DNA from: Microvirga puerhi
Lineage (GTDB): Bacteria > Pseudomonadota > Alphaproteobacteria > Rhizobiales > Beijerinckiaceae
Length of the DNA stretch: 64,000 nt
NCBI RefSeq assembly: GCF_020089865.1
Contig: NZ_JAIRBM010000002.1
Span: 186,001 to 250,000 of the forward strand
Reading direction: 5' to 3'
In this document: positions 7,397-16,049 of the stretch, in pieces
Layout: each line of letters starts with the position of its first letter
Numbering within the stretch: the stretch's first letter is position 1
Position numbers and translations under genes: made by a program
The notes under the pieces: model-generated
What the model was told of the DNA's origin: nothing
Database searches by the model: none
What the model saw: the letters and a program-made list of their open reading frames with translations, nothing else

Positions 7397-9633
7397 AGGC
7401 GGTGCTGCGGATGCTAGGACATCATCTGTGGCCTGCTCTTACCCGGTCGCAGATCCTGGCCCTTTCGCTCGGCCTCGTCGGCATCATACTCTGCTCGATG
7501 CTCCGCATCGCGGATCCGTATGAACTACGCCTCGCGCGGGAATTGGTCTTTGATGAATACCAACGTCTTCTTCCGCGACCCAATCGCAAGGTTCCCGTCC
7601 AGATTGTGGATATCGACGAGGCGTCGCTTGCCAAAATCGGTCAATGGCCCTGGCCTCGCAGCGAACTTGCTCGCCTTGTCGAGCGCCTGCACGACCTTGG
7701 CGCATCCGCTATCGCATTCGATATGGTATTCCCTGAGGCTGATCGGCTATCTCCATCGAGGCTCGTGCAGGAGTCTGATTTGAAGGTCGCCATCGGAGCA
7801 GATCTTGCCGAACGCATCGCATCTCGCGTTCCGGACTATGACCAACTGTTTGCTGCGGCGGTGGCGGGAAAGCCGGTCGTGCTCGGCTTCGCTGCAATCC
7901 CCGGCAGCGACGAACGCCGCCCCGCAATCAAGACAGGTCTGGCGTTCACGGGTGAAGATCCCCGTCCCGCCCTTCCGTCATTCACCTCCGGCACTCTGAA
8001 CCTGCGGGAATTCGACGGTGTCGCCAGAGGTATCGGCGCGATCACCTTGAGTCCGCTCGATACGCAGGGGGTGGTGCGTCGGATTCCACTGCTCTGGACT
8101 GACGGCAGGCGCATCTATCCGAGTCTGGTTGTCGAGGTTTTGCGTGTCATGCAGGGCGAAACCTCGGTGCTCGTGCATAGCAGGGATACCGCACCCTTCG
8201 CAGTAACTGGCGTGCGGGTGGGACGCTTCGATCTTCCGACGACCTCGGCGGGGGAGTTGCGGATCCGGTTCGGACACGACACGCCAGCCCGGCGCATCTC
8301 GGCGGAAGCTTTGCTGTATCGAGCGGATAGCGATGGGTTGCGAGAGTTGATCGCAGGCCATGCAGTGCTCATCGGCACATCGGCGGTTGGCCTTTACGAC
8401 TACCGTGTGACGCCCCTCGGCGAGACTGTTCCGGGAGTCACCGTGCATGCACAGGCCCTTGAACAGATACTGGCAGGCGATCATCTGCGACGTCCCGATT
8501 GGGGCGATCCGCTCGAATGGGCCTGGATGCTGCTTCTCGGCGCCGCGACCACAATCGTTGCGGCGACTTGTTCGCCTGGCACTGCGCTTGCCTATGGTGG
8601 TACGCTGGCAGCCGTGACATTTCTCGGCGCCTGGATAGCGTTCAGCCAGGGGGGAATTCTTCTCGACCCTACCTATCCTTGCGCGGCGGGCCTTTTTCTA
8701 TACGTCGCCATGATCTCGTTCCGCTACTTCGTCTCGGATCGCGATCGACGGTTCGTGCGCCAAGCCTTTGCCCGCTACGTTGCGCCGTCCTATCTCGAAC
8801 ATATCGAGAAGGATCCAGCGAGTCTCAGGCTTGGCGGAGACGAGCGCGAGATGACGATCCTGTTCCTTGATATCCGCGACTTTACGAGCCTGAGCGAGCG
8901 GCTGTCTCCAACAGAGGTCGTCGAGTTTTTGAACGTGCTTCTTGGGCATTTGAGCAGGGATGTTCTCACCGAGGGGGGAACGATCGATAAGTATATTGGA
9001 GACTCGATCATGGCATTCTGGAATGCGCCGATCCAGGTGCCGGACCATGCCGCACGTGCCTGTCGTGCCGCATTGCGCATTCGAAATACGCTTCACGAAC
9101 TCAACGAAAGTGATGCATTCCGCTTCCGGCAGAGAACCAACCCACTTCCGGATGTCGCTATCGGAATTGGCATTAATACCGGACCGGCACTCGTCGGCAA
9201 TATGGGCTCAGATGTCCGGTTCAATTATTCGGTTGTCGGCGACACCGTGAATGTCGCCTCCCGGGTCGAGGGTCAGGCCAAGCCTCTGTGCGTAGACATC
9301 GTCGTTGCCGACACCGTTAAGGCATCGGCGCACGAATTTGCCTATTTGAAGGCGGGCCGACTTGCACTGCGAGGCAAGTCGCACAAGGTGAAGCTGTTTA
9401 TATTGGCTGGTGATGGGGGCACGGCTTCCAGCCCAGAGTACATCGAGCTGAAGCATCATCACGCGGAGCTCTTGGCCTCCGTTGAGAAGAGCGTTGCCAA
9501 CGCTGCTGCACTTTCCGCTTGCAACGCACTCGCCGATCGATGCTTTCCGTGGCTGTATGGGTTCTACAGAGGCGGCGTCAGGCACATAGCCGTCGACCGA
9601 GCTAAACCCCGACTGGCGCGGGAGCCTCTCTGA
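7393..9633 (+). CDS. CHASE2-domain adenylate/guanylate cyclase
   Basis: A 746-residue membrane signalling enzyme. Order: TM1 at about 18-38 (ILALSLGLVGIILCSML), a periplasmic CHASE2 sensor at about 45-350 (VQIVDIDEASLAKIGQWPWPR, AIAFDMVFPE, VLIGTSAVGLYDYRVTPLG), two or three TM helices at about 375-440, then a class III nucleotide cyclase domain at about 485-650. The catalytic region shows LFLDIRDFTSLSERL (metal Asp), YIGDSIMAFWNAP (second metal Asp) and NYSVVGDTVNVASRVE. It should make cAMP or cGMP in the cytoplasm in response to a periplasmic signal. Start overlap with the FecR gene implies co-translation. The C-terminal 80 residues after the cyclase have no evident domain. Confidence 0.92.
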   Translation: MKAVLRMLGHHLWPALTRSQILALSLGLVGIILCSMLRIADPYELRLARELVFDEYQRLLPRPNRKVPVQIVDIDEASLAKIGQWPWPRSELARLVERLHDLGASAIAFDMVFPEADRLSPSRLVQESDLKVAIGADLAERIASRVPDYDQLFAAAVAGKPVVLGFAAIPGSDERRPAIKTGLAFTGEDPRPALPSFTSGTLNLREFDGVARGIGAITLSPLDTQGVVRRIPLLWTDGRRIYPSLVVEVLRVMQGETSVLVHSRDTAPFAVTGVRVGRFDLPTTSAGELRIRFGHDTPARRISAEALLYRADSDGLRELIAGHAVLIGTSAVGLYDYRVTPLGETVPGVTVHAQALEQILAGDHLRRPDWGDPLEWAWMLLLGAATTIVAATCSPGTALAYGGTLAAVTFLGAWIAFSQGGILLDPTYPCAAGLFLYVAMISFRYFVSDRDRRFVRQAFARYVAPSYLEHIEKDPASLRLGGDEREMTILFLDIRDFTSLSERLSPTEVVEFLNVLLGHLSRDVLTEGGTIDKYIGDSIMAFWNAPIQVPDHAARACRAALRIRNTLHELNESDAFRFRQRTNPLPDVAIGIGINTGPALVGNMGSDVRFNYSVVGDTVNVASRVEGQAKPLCVDIVVADTVKASAHEFAYLKAGRLALRGKSHKVKLFILAGDGGTASSPEYIELKHHHAELLASVEKSVANAAALSACNALADRCFPWLYGFYRGGVRHIAVDRAKPRLAREPL

Positions 9634-9870
9634 ACGAGGTATGGTGCTGATTTTGATGGACATCTAAACGGGTCGGTCGTGACGCCGTTGGGGTCTATGA
9701 GCTCGGATGGATTGCCATCGGCCGCCCTCATACGGTTGTTTCTACGGGGCCCCTAACTGTCAACGAAGGAGTGCGGAGGCCCATCAGGGCAAGTTCAGCC
9801 TCCAGTTTGGGCCGCTTGAAACGAAAGAAATGTGCATCTTTATCCCCACCTCTTGTCGAAACCGCCATTT

Positions 9871-9899
9871 TTGATTGAAAATCCCTAGGTTATGATTAT
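9871..9899 (+). promoter_or_regulatory. Candidate promoter of the HU-like gene
   Basis: TTGATT (9871-9876), a 17-nt spacer and GATTAT (9894-9899) sit about 48 bp before the GTG start. The -35 is a reasonable match and the -10 matches at four of six positions. The 313-bp gap before the HU gene holds nothing else I can support. Confidence 0.33.
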
Positions 9900-9946
9900 G
9901 GCGAAGCGCGGACCGAAAGGTCTCTCTCGAGAAAAGGGATAATCCC

Positions 9947-10432
9947 GTGGCAAGAGCTACAACCAAAACCACCACCAAGAAGCCGGCCGCACGCAAGGCG
10001 GCTGCAACCAAAGCGGCTGCGCCGAAGGCGACCGCTAAGACTGCGCGCAAGCCCGCCAAAGCTGCCGCAGCAAAGACCGCAACCAAGGCCGCCGCGGCAA
10101 AGACCGCGACCAAGGCTATCAAAAAGGCAACGAAGGCTTCTGCGGCAACGGCAAGCCCAATCTTGACCCTCCGCCATATCGCCGAGCAGCTCGCGGACGC
10201 GTTCGAGGTTCCGAAGCGTCAAGCCAATGAGATGCTCACCCATGTGGTCGAGGCAATCACCAAGAGCCTGAAGAAGGGGGATAAGATCCGACTTTCGGGG
10301 CTTGGCATTCTGCAGGTGCGCAAGCGCGCGGCTCGCATGGGGCGCAACCCACAGACTGGGGAGCCGGTGAAGATCAAAGCTTCGAAGAAGATTGCCTTTA
10401 GGCCCGCCAAGGACCTCAAGGAAGCAATCTAA
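9947..10432 (+). CDS. HU-family DNA-binding protein with a histone-H1-like Lys/Ala-rich N-terminal tail
   Basis: The 161-residue product has two parts. Residues 1-68 are almost only Lys, Ala and Thr, with repeated AAAKTATKA units and no hydrophobic core, like the tails of histone H1 and of AlgP/HctB-type bacterial proteins. Residues 70-161 form a complete HU/IHF fold: ILTLRHIAEQLADAF, NEMLTHVVEAI, the KKGDKIRLSGLGILQV beta arm and GRNPQTGEPVKIKASKK. It should be nucleoid-associated, with the tail neutralising DNA charge. The start is GTG at 9947 with AGGGA 7 nt upstream. A strong terminator follows, so it is monocistronic. HU itself is about 90 residues; the extension is the unusual part. Confidence 0.88.
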   Translation: MARATTKTTTKKPAARKAAATKAAAPKATAKTARKPAKAAAAKTATKAAAAKTATKAIKKATKASAATASPILTLRHIAEQLADAFEVPKRQANEMLTHVVEAITKSLKKGDKIRLSGLGILQVRKRAARMGRNPQTGEPVKIKASKKIAFRPAKDLKEAI

Positions 10433-10440
10433 TATTTTAT

Positions 10441-10469
10441 GGGCGGGCCGGTCATTCGGTCCGCCCATT
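10441..10469 (+). terminator. Intrinsic terminator of the HU-like gene
   Basis: GGGCGGGCCG (10441-10450) pairs with CGGTCCGCCC (10457-10466) around a GTCATT loop, followed by ATTT. It starts 8 nt after the stop codon. The T tract is short but the stem is very stable. Confidence 0.75.
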
Positions 10470-11135
10470 TCAAGCGATTGTCCGCTGTCGTTGCGGCATT
10501 GTCATAATTTATGTTAAACACGCCGGACGCGGTTGTGCTGCGAGACAAAGCCAAAGCTCTCCGTTCGCTGTCCTTGAAATTCCCTTCGATATTGATCTTG
10601 ATAGGCGTAAGACGTGGCGAACTAAGTCAGCATGGGGAGCAGTTCTAACGGGCTCTCTGCCGACCGCAGTATCATCGTCTTGAGGTTTAGCTCAGCCGTA
10701 CTGAGAGGCCCAGGAGTGTATGGCGGCGCGATCCGGCTCACGTTGAGATCTTTGTGCGTTTTTAAGCAGCTATCGACATTTTGTTAATGTGTTTGTCAGG
10801 CGCTGATGGATAGGCTCATCGATGACCAAGTCAATGAGCGGATTTTTTTGAGCCAATCAATCCTTTGTGGGCCTTCGCTCCTGGCCCGGTGGGATCAGTG
10901 ATATCGCCTTGATATAGAGATCACGATTGGGGCATCGTATCGCTTTTTCGCGCATTCACTGAACCATCGCGCTGAACAGCCTCGCTATCGAGGCCATTGT
11001 CTCCTTGAATGGCGAATAGTTAAACGAGACATTTCGGGTGCGAAAAGCTGGGAAATCCAGCTGTGGGCTTGGCTCTAAGCGGATTTTCTGGAACTTAGAA
11101 TATCATAGAAGTGAATTCACGTAGGCAGTGCATCA
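10470..11135. other. 666-bp region without a protein gene; possible small structured transcript
   Basis: No open frame here looks coding. Two local hairpins are visible: CTCAG-CCGTA-CTGAG near 10690, and GCTCAT (10814-10819) pairing with ATGAGC (10834-10839), followed by GGATTTTTTT (10840-10849), which resembles an intrinsic terminator. This could be the 3' end of a plus-strand small RNA, but no family is recognised. The remainder up to the GNAT gene shows nothing I can name. Confidence 0.4.
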
Positions 11136-11633
11136 ATGTCCGGGACCATCCATTTTGCAACCCTTGAAGACGCCACTGTAGTAGCTCAGTTGGTTCGAGA
11201 CATGGATCGCTACTATCGGCCTGGTGAGATTCTACGACCCGAGACGGACTATCTTAGGACGATCGAGGAGGCCATCGGAAGTTGGGAGGGAACCCGGTTT
11301 GTCATTGCTCAAGACAATAAAAATCGGGGCATTGGCCTCGCCTGCGTGGCAATTCTGCGTCCTGGTCGGGATTTGCGAGGCTTGCTCTATCTCAAGGATC
11401 TTTATGTGGCCGAAGGTGCTCGCGGCCTCGGCACCGGCACCAGAATCATGAGATTTCTCGCAGCCTTCGCGTCTGAGAACGATATCGGCCGTATGGACTT
11501 TACCACCGATGGCAACAATGCCGCCGCCCAGAGGCTTTATGTCGCCCTGGGTGGAGTGGTGAAGGAGAAGGTCTATTATACGATCACGTCGGACGCGTTG
11601 CAGGCATTGGCGAGCGGGACGGCGACGACGTAG
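11136..11633 (+). CDS. GNAT-family N-acetyltransferase
   Basis: A 165-residue single GNAT domain. The core is visible as a hydrophobic beta4 (GLLYLKDLYVAEGARGLGTGTRIMRFL), where the segment GARGLGTGT is the acetyl-CoA pyrophosphate-binding R/QxxGxG/A loop. A C-terminal FTTDGNNAAAQRLYVALGG matches the family's beta5/alpha4 region. It should transfer an acetyl group to a small amine or to a protein; the substrate is not predictable. It stands about 100 bp before the deacetylase-fold gene on the same strand. No good ribosome binding site precedes the ATG at 11136, so the start is less certain than the domain. Confidence 0.85.
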   Translation: MSGTIHFATLEDATVVAQLVRDMDRYYRPGEILRPETDYLRTIEEAIGSWEGTRFVIAQDNKNRGIGLACVAILRPGRDLRGLLYLKDLYVAEGARGLGTGTRIMRFLAAFASENDIGRMDFTTDGNNAAAQRLYVALGGVVKEKVYYTITSDALQALASGTATT

Positions 11634-11732
11634 AGTTCGAAATATTCCATTCGCGACTGGCGGCGTGGAAAACTATTCAATTGCCAGATCGCCTCAAGCG
11701 CGCAGCATCGATGCCGCGCGAAGAGGAACGTC

Positions 11733-12602
11733 ATGTCGAACAACACCCACCCACATCCAGCAAACCTAGCCCCCCCAGCGCCGGACTTCCCATGGCCCGA
11801 TGGGAAGAAATGTGCTCTGTTTCCTGGGTTTGATGTGGACGCGGAGTCGGTTTGGCTTGGCATGGATCGGCGCAATGCGGAGCGCCTCGTGACGATGTCC
11901 TATGGGGGCTACGAGGCGCGTGTTGGCATTCCGAAGTTGCTTGAACTGTTGGCTCGCTACGATGTCAGGGCAACCTTCTTCGTCACAGGATGGACCGTCG
12001 AGGCTCATCCAGCAGTATGCGAGACGATTCTCAAGGCGGGTCACGAGATCGGTCACCACGGCTATTGGCATCTGAGGCCCGAGCCGGGTGATCTTACCGC
12101 GATGGTGGAAGAGGTCGATCGTGGGTTCGAAGCGCTTAAGCGAGTTCTCGGCGTGAAGCCAGTCGGCTATCGTGCACCCTCGGGCGAGAGTTTCACGGAG
12201 CTTCTCGCGCTGCTGCGGGATCGCGGCATTCGCTATTCAAGCTCATGGCGCGACGACATCCGGCCCTATCGACATGTCCTGCCGGACGGCCCGGGGCCGA
12301 TCGAAATTCCCGTCAACTACAGCTTCGACGATTGGAACTTCGGCATCACGCATCGAATGAGCCCGCGAGCCCTGTTCGGACGGGAGGAAGTGCTTTCGAT
12401 CTGGCGTGATGAGTTCGACCAGACCCGAGAATGGGGTGGTGTTGCGACCATGATCATGCATCCGCAGGTCTCCGGCCGGCCGATGCGTTACCGGATCCTT
12501 GAGGAATTCCTGCAATATGTCCGTCGCTATGACGATGTCTGGTGGACGACGGGCCGTGAGATCGCTGAGCATTTCGAGGCCTGCGAGCAAGCTTCCAAGT
12601 GA
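11733..12602 (+). CDS. Polysaccharide deacetylase (NodB-homology) family hydrolase, PuuE/PgdA-like
   Basis: A 289-residue soluble protein of the carbohydrate esterase 4 fold without signal peptide. The metal-site Asp region reads GFDVDAES near 30, and the second motif is GHEIGHHGYWH (His pair) near 105. RAPSGESFTELL near 147 and MIMHPQVSGRP near 232 complete the active site. Cytoplasmic members of this branch include HpPgdA-like enzymes, imidases and the allantoinase PuuE, which hydrolyse C-N bonds rather than acetylated glycans. The lack of a signal peptide and the catabolic neighbourhood favour such a role here, but the substrate is unknown. It faces the LysR gene, with 14 bp between the stops. 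Start ATG at 11733 follows GAGGAA. Confidence 0.85.
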   Translation: MSNNTHPHPANLAPPAPDFPWPDGKKCALFPGFDVDAESVWLGMDRRNAERLVTMSYGGYEARVGIPKLLELLARYDVRATFFVTGWTVEAHPAVCETILKAGHEIGHHGYWHLRPEPGDLTAMVEEVDRGFEALKRVLGVKPVGYRAPSGESFTELLALLRDRGIRYSSSWRDDIRPYRHVLPDGPGPIEIPVNYSFDDWNFGITHRMSPRALFGREEVLSIWRDEFDQTREWGGVATMIMHPQVSGRPMRYRILEEFLQYVRRYDDVWWTTGREIAEHFEACEQASK

Positions 12603-12616
12603 GGGTTCGATGATCG

Positions 12617-13552
12617 CTAACTAAGCCCTTCAGGGTTGTTATGCTCCGACGCCTGCGCCTCTTGGAGGATCCAGTCGCGCAGGACCGCGAGGCTTGCGTT
12701 CGGCGGTCTGTCGTCGGGCGTTGTCAGCCAATAGCAATTGCGGCTCGTGAAGCCCAGTCCGCTCGGATTCATGAGTTGGCCGCCCGCGAGCTCATCAAGG
12801 ATAAGGCTGCGCGGCACAAGGGCGAGCCCCTGTCCACCGATAGCGGCGCGAATGACCAGAGAGTAGTAGCCGAAGCGCGTAACTCTTGCCGGCGTGAAAT
12901 CGCGAAGATGACAGGCTTCTGCAAAGTCATTCCATCGGAGCGGAGTTTGGAGATGTTCGAGGAGCGGATAGCGGAGAATGTCCGCTATCGACGCAATACC
13001 TTCGTACTTTGCAATCAGTTGAGGCGAGCCAACCAGGATGACGTCGCGGCCCAGAACGTAGTCAGCCCTCCACCCAGGCCATTCTCCGATGCCGAAGCGG
13101 AAGACGGCGTCTGCCTCTTCGAGAGTATCAGTCGGTGCGAAGGTGGTGAATTGAACGTCGATATCCGGGTGACGCTCCGCAAAGCGCGAGAACCGAGGCA
13201 TGAACCAGCGATCTCCAAGGATGGGGAGAACATGTAGCCTGATTGCTGGTTGAGAACTGCGGAGGGCTGCGACACGCATAGCTGCCGTTTCCATCGCGCC
13301 GAGAGCGATGCGCGCCTGCTCGATGTAGATCATGCCCGCCTGCGTCGGTGATAGGCCCTGACCCGTACGATCGAAGAGCGGCATTCCCACAACGGCTTCA
13401 ACGTTCTTAAGCTGCTTGCTTACAGCGCTTTGCGTGAGATGAAGAGCGTTGGCCGCTGAGGAAACGGTACCGTATTGCGCGAGGGCCGCCACGACCCGCA
13501 ATCCGATGGTGCTCGGGAGATGCGATCTGGACATCCTTTCACACAGCTCCAT
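12617..13552 (-). CDS. LysR-family transcriptional regulator
   Basis: A 311-residue LTTR. The N-terminal winged helix-turn-helix is clear (VVAALAQYGTVSSAANALHLTQSAVSKQLKNVEAVVGMPLFDRTGQGL, given here only as a region at residues 20-68). The effector-binding domain runs from about 95 to 300. It resembles the GcvA/amino-acid type by its final region, but the ligand is not deducible. It diverges from the lyase/ABC operon with a 103-bp intergenic region that contains a pair of direct repeats, the normal geometry for LTTR control of a catabolic operon. The ATG at 13552 has no good ribosome binding site; the next Met, at 13534, is an alternative. Confidence 0.9.
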   Translation of the reverse strand: MELCERMSRSHLPSTIGLRVVAALAQYGTVSSAANALHLTQSAVSKQLKNVEAVVGMPLFDRTGQGLSPTQAGMIYIEQARIALGAMETAAMRVAALRSSQPAIRLHVLPILGDRWFMPRFSRFAERHPDIDVQFTTFAPTDTLEEADAVFRFGIGEWPGWRADYVLGRDVILVGSPQLIAKYEGIASIADILRYPLLEHLQTPLRWNDFAEACHLRDFTPARVTRFGYYSLVIRAAIGGQGLALVPRSLILDELAGGQLMNPSGLGFTSRNCYWLTTPDDRPPNASLAVLRDWILQEAQASEHNNPEGLS

Positions 13553-13562
13553 TGTGATAATG

Positions 13563-13619
13563 TGTCTATTCCATTTTGGACTATAGTTCGAGAAATCAAT
13601 TCAATTGTCTACATTTTGG
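13563..13619. promoter_or_regulatory. Direct repeat, possible operator between LysR and the lyase operon
   Basis: TGTCTA-TTC-CATTTTGG at 13563-13579 and TGTCTA-CATTTTGG at 13606-13619 are the same 14-base word, the first with a 3-base insertion. Their starts are 43 bp apart, about four helical turns. They lie in the divergent promoter region, which suits binding of the LysR protein, though direct binding is inference. Confidence 0.4.
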
Positions 13620-13655
13620 TCAGGTGCAAGCATCCCATTGATAGGGAGGATGGCT

Positions 13656-15062
13656 ATGACCGAACCGGTTCGACTTTGGGGAGCGCGATTCCGGACATCC
13701 CCGTCCGAAGCGCTGATGCGCCTTTCGCGGGCGCCTGGGAACTATTTCCGACTGGTCCCCGAAGATCTGAAGTCCTCCATCGCGCACGCTCGTGAGCTCG
13801 TGCGGTCTGGCATTCTCACACAGGAGGAAGGAGGGCGTATCGCTGATGCACTCACGACGATTGGCAAGGACTATGCCACCGGAACGCTTGCGCCATCGCA
13901 GGCGGATGAGGATGTGCATACTTTCCTTGAGCGAGTGCTTGTGGAGCGCTTGGGTTCCTTAGGGGGTAAACTGCGAGCGGGCCGTTCACGCAATGATCAA
14001 GCCGCGAACGATCTCAAGCTCCACCTGCGCAGCGCTGCGAAGCAGATCGCCAACGCATTGCTCGCACTTCAGGATGCACTAATTGCGCAGGCGAGTGAGC
14101 ATCAGAGCACCCTTGCACCCGGTTTCACGCATCTTCAACCGGCGCAACCGGTCACCTTCGCTCATCAGCTTCTCGCTCATGCCCAGGGATTTTCGCGTGA
14201 CATTGAGCGTCTGCAAGATTGGGACCGCCGTTCTTCCCGTTCCCCGCTTGGCGCAGCCGCTTTGGCTGGCTCCGCCATTGCGCTTAATCCCGAGATTTCT
14301 GCCCTTGAGCTCGGCTACGATGCGCCCTGCGAGAACTCTATTGACGCAGTAGGCAGCCGAGATCATGTGGCGGAGTTTCTTTTCGTCTGTGCGATGATCG
14401 GAGCAAATCTATCTCGGCTCGCGGAGGAGGTCTTTCTTTGGTCGTCGCGGCAGTTCCGATGGGTTACGCTGGATGATAGCTATGCCACCGGCTCATCGAT
14501 CATGCCGCAAAAGAAGAACGCGGATATCGCTGAGCTCACCCGAGGCCGGGCGTCGCGTCTGATTGGCGTCCTCAATGCGATGCTCACGGCGCTGAAGGGC
14601 TTGCCCTTTGCCTATAACCGTGACCTTTCCGAAGACAAGTGGGCGTCATTCGAGGCGATTGACACCCTTGATCTTGTCTTGCCGGCGATGGCGGGGATGA
14701 TCGCGACCATGCGGGTCAATGCCGATCGGCTCAAAACCCAGTCGACCGAGGGCTTTACTCTGGCTACCGAGGTTGCCGACTGGCTTGCTCGCAGCGGCGT
14801 CCCCTTCAGCGAGGCACACGAAATTACAGGCGCACTCGTCCGCTATTGTGAGGAAAAGGGATTTGAGCTCTCGGAACTCACGCCGAGCGATCTAACCACA
14901 GTAGACTCCCGTCTCGACCCCGACTTGCTCGGGCATCTTACGCCCGAGGCGGCCGTTTCTGCACGCTCGGGATATGGTGGCACGGCACCTGCGAGAGTGA
15001 GCGAGCAGATCGCACGCCTTAAAGAACTCGTTTCGCATCAGCGCGAGTGGGCGAAAGCTTGA
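13656..15062 (+). CDS. Argininosuccinate lyase-family enzyme (fumarase/aspartase superfamily C-N lyase)
   Basis: A 468-residue soluble tetrameric-type lyase. It carries the superfamily signature GSSIMPQKKNAD near residue 280, the GRSRNDQAAND region near 110 and THLQPAQPVTFAHQLL near 155, all ArgH-like. The reaction type is reversible elimination of fumarate from an N-succinyl compound. ArgH-family members also include EDDS lyase and other aminopolycarboxylate lyases. Here no argG or other arginine biosynthesis gene is nearby, and the gene leads an operon with an ABC importer, an MmgE/PrpD protein and a ureohydrolase, so a catabolic role is likelier than arginine synthesis. AGGGAGG at 13643-13649 lies 6 nt before the ATG at 13656; an in-frame ATG at 13650 is too close to it. 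Confidence 0.88.
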   Translation: MTEPVRLWGARFRTSPSEALMRLSRAPGNYFRLVPEDLKSSIAHARELVRSGILTQEEGGRIADALTTIGKDYATGTLAPSQADEDVHTFLERVLVERLGSLGGKLRAGRSRNDQAANDLKLHLRSAAKQIANALLALQDALIAQASEHQSTLAPGFTHLQPAQPVTFAHQLLAHAQGFSRDIERLQDWDRRSSRSPLGAAALAGSAIALNPEISALELGYDAPCENSIDAVGSRDHVAEFLFVCAMIGANLSRLAEEVFLWSSRQFRWVTLDDSYATGSSIMPQKKNADIAELTRGRASRLIGVLNAMLTALKGLPFAYNRDLSEDKWASFEAIDTLDLVLPAMAGMIATMRVNADRLKTQSTEGFTLATEVADWLARSGVPFSEAHEITGALVRYCEEKGFELSELTPSDLTTVDSRLDPDLLGHLTPEAAVSARSGYGGTAPARVSEQIARLKELVSHQREWAKA

Positions 15063-15163
15063 TCTCAGACCGGCGAGAGGAAGCGCCGGTTCCGAACTCT
15101 CTTGAATAAGAGCAACGAGCTGCGGAGGAAACCGTGGCCTTGATCCAGCCAAGGGAAATTGAA

Positions 15164-16027
15164 ATGATGATTACATACAACCCGCTCTCCCGGAGCGTCC
15201 GTCATGCCGCGGTCGGAGCCGCGCTTGCAATACTGTTGCCGATGGCAGCGCAAGCACAGTCCGCCGCGCTTCCCGAGAAGGTGAAAGCTGCCGGTACGCT
15301 CGTCGTCGGCATCGAGTCCACATATCCGCCGATGGCTTACAAGGATCCAAAGTCCAATGAGCGCATCGGTGTGAACATAGACCTTGTCGAGAGTATCGCG
15401 AAGGAACTCGGTGTGAAGGTAACGTGGGAGGAGATGAGCTTCGAGCAGCTCATGACATCCCTGACGACTGGCCGCATCGACATGATCGGTACTGCGATCA
15501 GCGACTTGCCATCGCGCCGCGAGAAATTGACCTTCGTCGACTATCTCATGACCGGCGCTCAACCATTCACAACTGTCGCGAACAAAGACAAGATCCGGTC
15601 GGAAGCCGATCTCTGCGGTAAGACCGTGGGGGCTCCGCGGACCACGAACTACTATCCAGTCGCCCAGGCATGGAACGACAAGAACTGTGCTGGTGCAGGA
15701 AAGCCTGCTGCGACAATCAACGGAACCGCCGGAGCAACGGCAACTAGACTCGATCTCAAGCAGGGCCGTCTCGACGCCGCGGTGCTCGGGCCGGAGTTTG
15801 TGGCTCATCTGATGGCGGATGAGCCGAATACCTATGTTCTGGCGGGGGAGCCTCTGATCAGGACGCTCTTCGGATTTGCGTTCAACAAGAACGACACTGC
15901 TTTGCGCGATGCTGTCGCTTCTGCTTTGACCGCAACCATGAAAAGCGGCGCCTATAAGCAGGCCCTGCAGAAGTTCGGTCTCGAACGCCAGGCTCTGCCA
16001 GAAGCGAAGATAGACGCTGGGACCTGA
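15164..16027 (+). CDS. Polar amino-acid-type ABC transporter substrate-binding protein (copy 1)
   Basis: A 287-residue periplasmic protein of solute-binding family 3. A signal peptide ends at AAQAQS. The mature lobe shows VGIESTYPPMAYKDP, the DLVESIAKELGVKVTWEEM and GRIDMIGTAISDLPSRRE segments and the ligand-loop motif SRREKLTFVDYL. The start was put at ATG 15164 (AAGGGA 7 nt upstream); GTG 15134 with GGAGG upstream is an equally possible longer start. It is a paralogue of the binding protein at 18750: both share WEE(M/I)SFEQ(L/M), TTGR and SDLP segments. Two binding proteins thus serve one permease/ATPase. The ligand is probably a small polar or acidic amino compound. Confidence 0.9.
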   Translation: MMITYNPLSRSVRHAAVGAALAILLPMAAQAQSAALPEKVKAAGTLVVGIESTYPPMAYKDPKSNERIGVNIDLVESIAKELGVKVTWEEMSFEQLMTSLTTGRIDMIGTAISDLPSRREKLTFVDYLMTGAQPFTTVANKDKIRSEADLCGKTVGAPRTTNYYPVAQAWNDKNCAGAGKPAATINGTAGATATRLDLKQGRLDAAVLGPEFVAHLMADEPNTYVLAGEPLIRTLFGFAFNKNDTALRDAVASALTATMKSGAYKQALQKFGLERQALPEAKIDAGT

Positions 16028-16049
16028 CTAGTCCGTCTCGGAGAGCATC

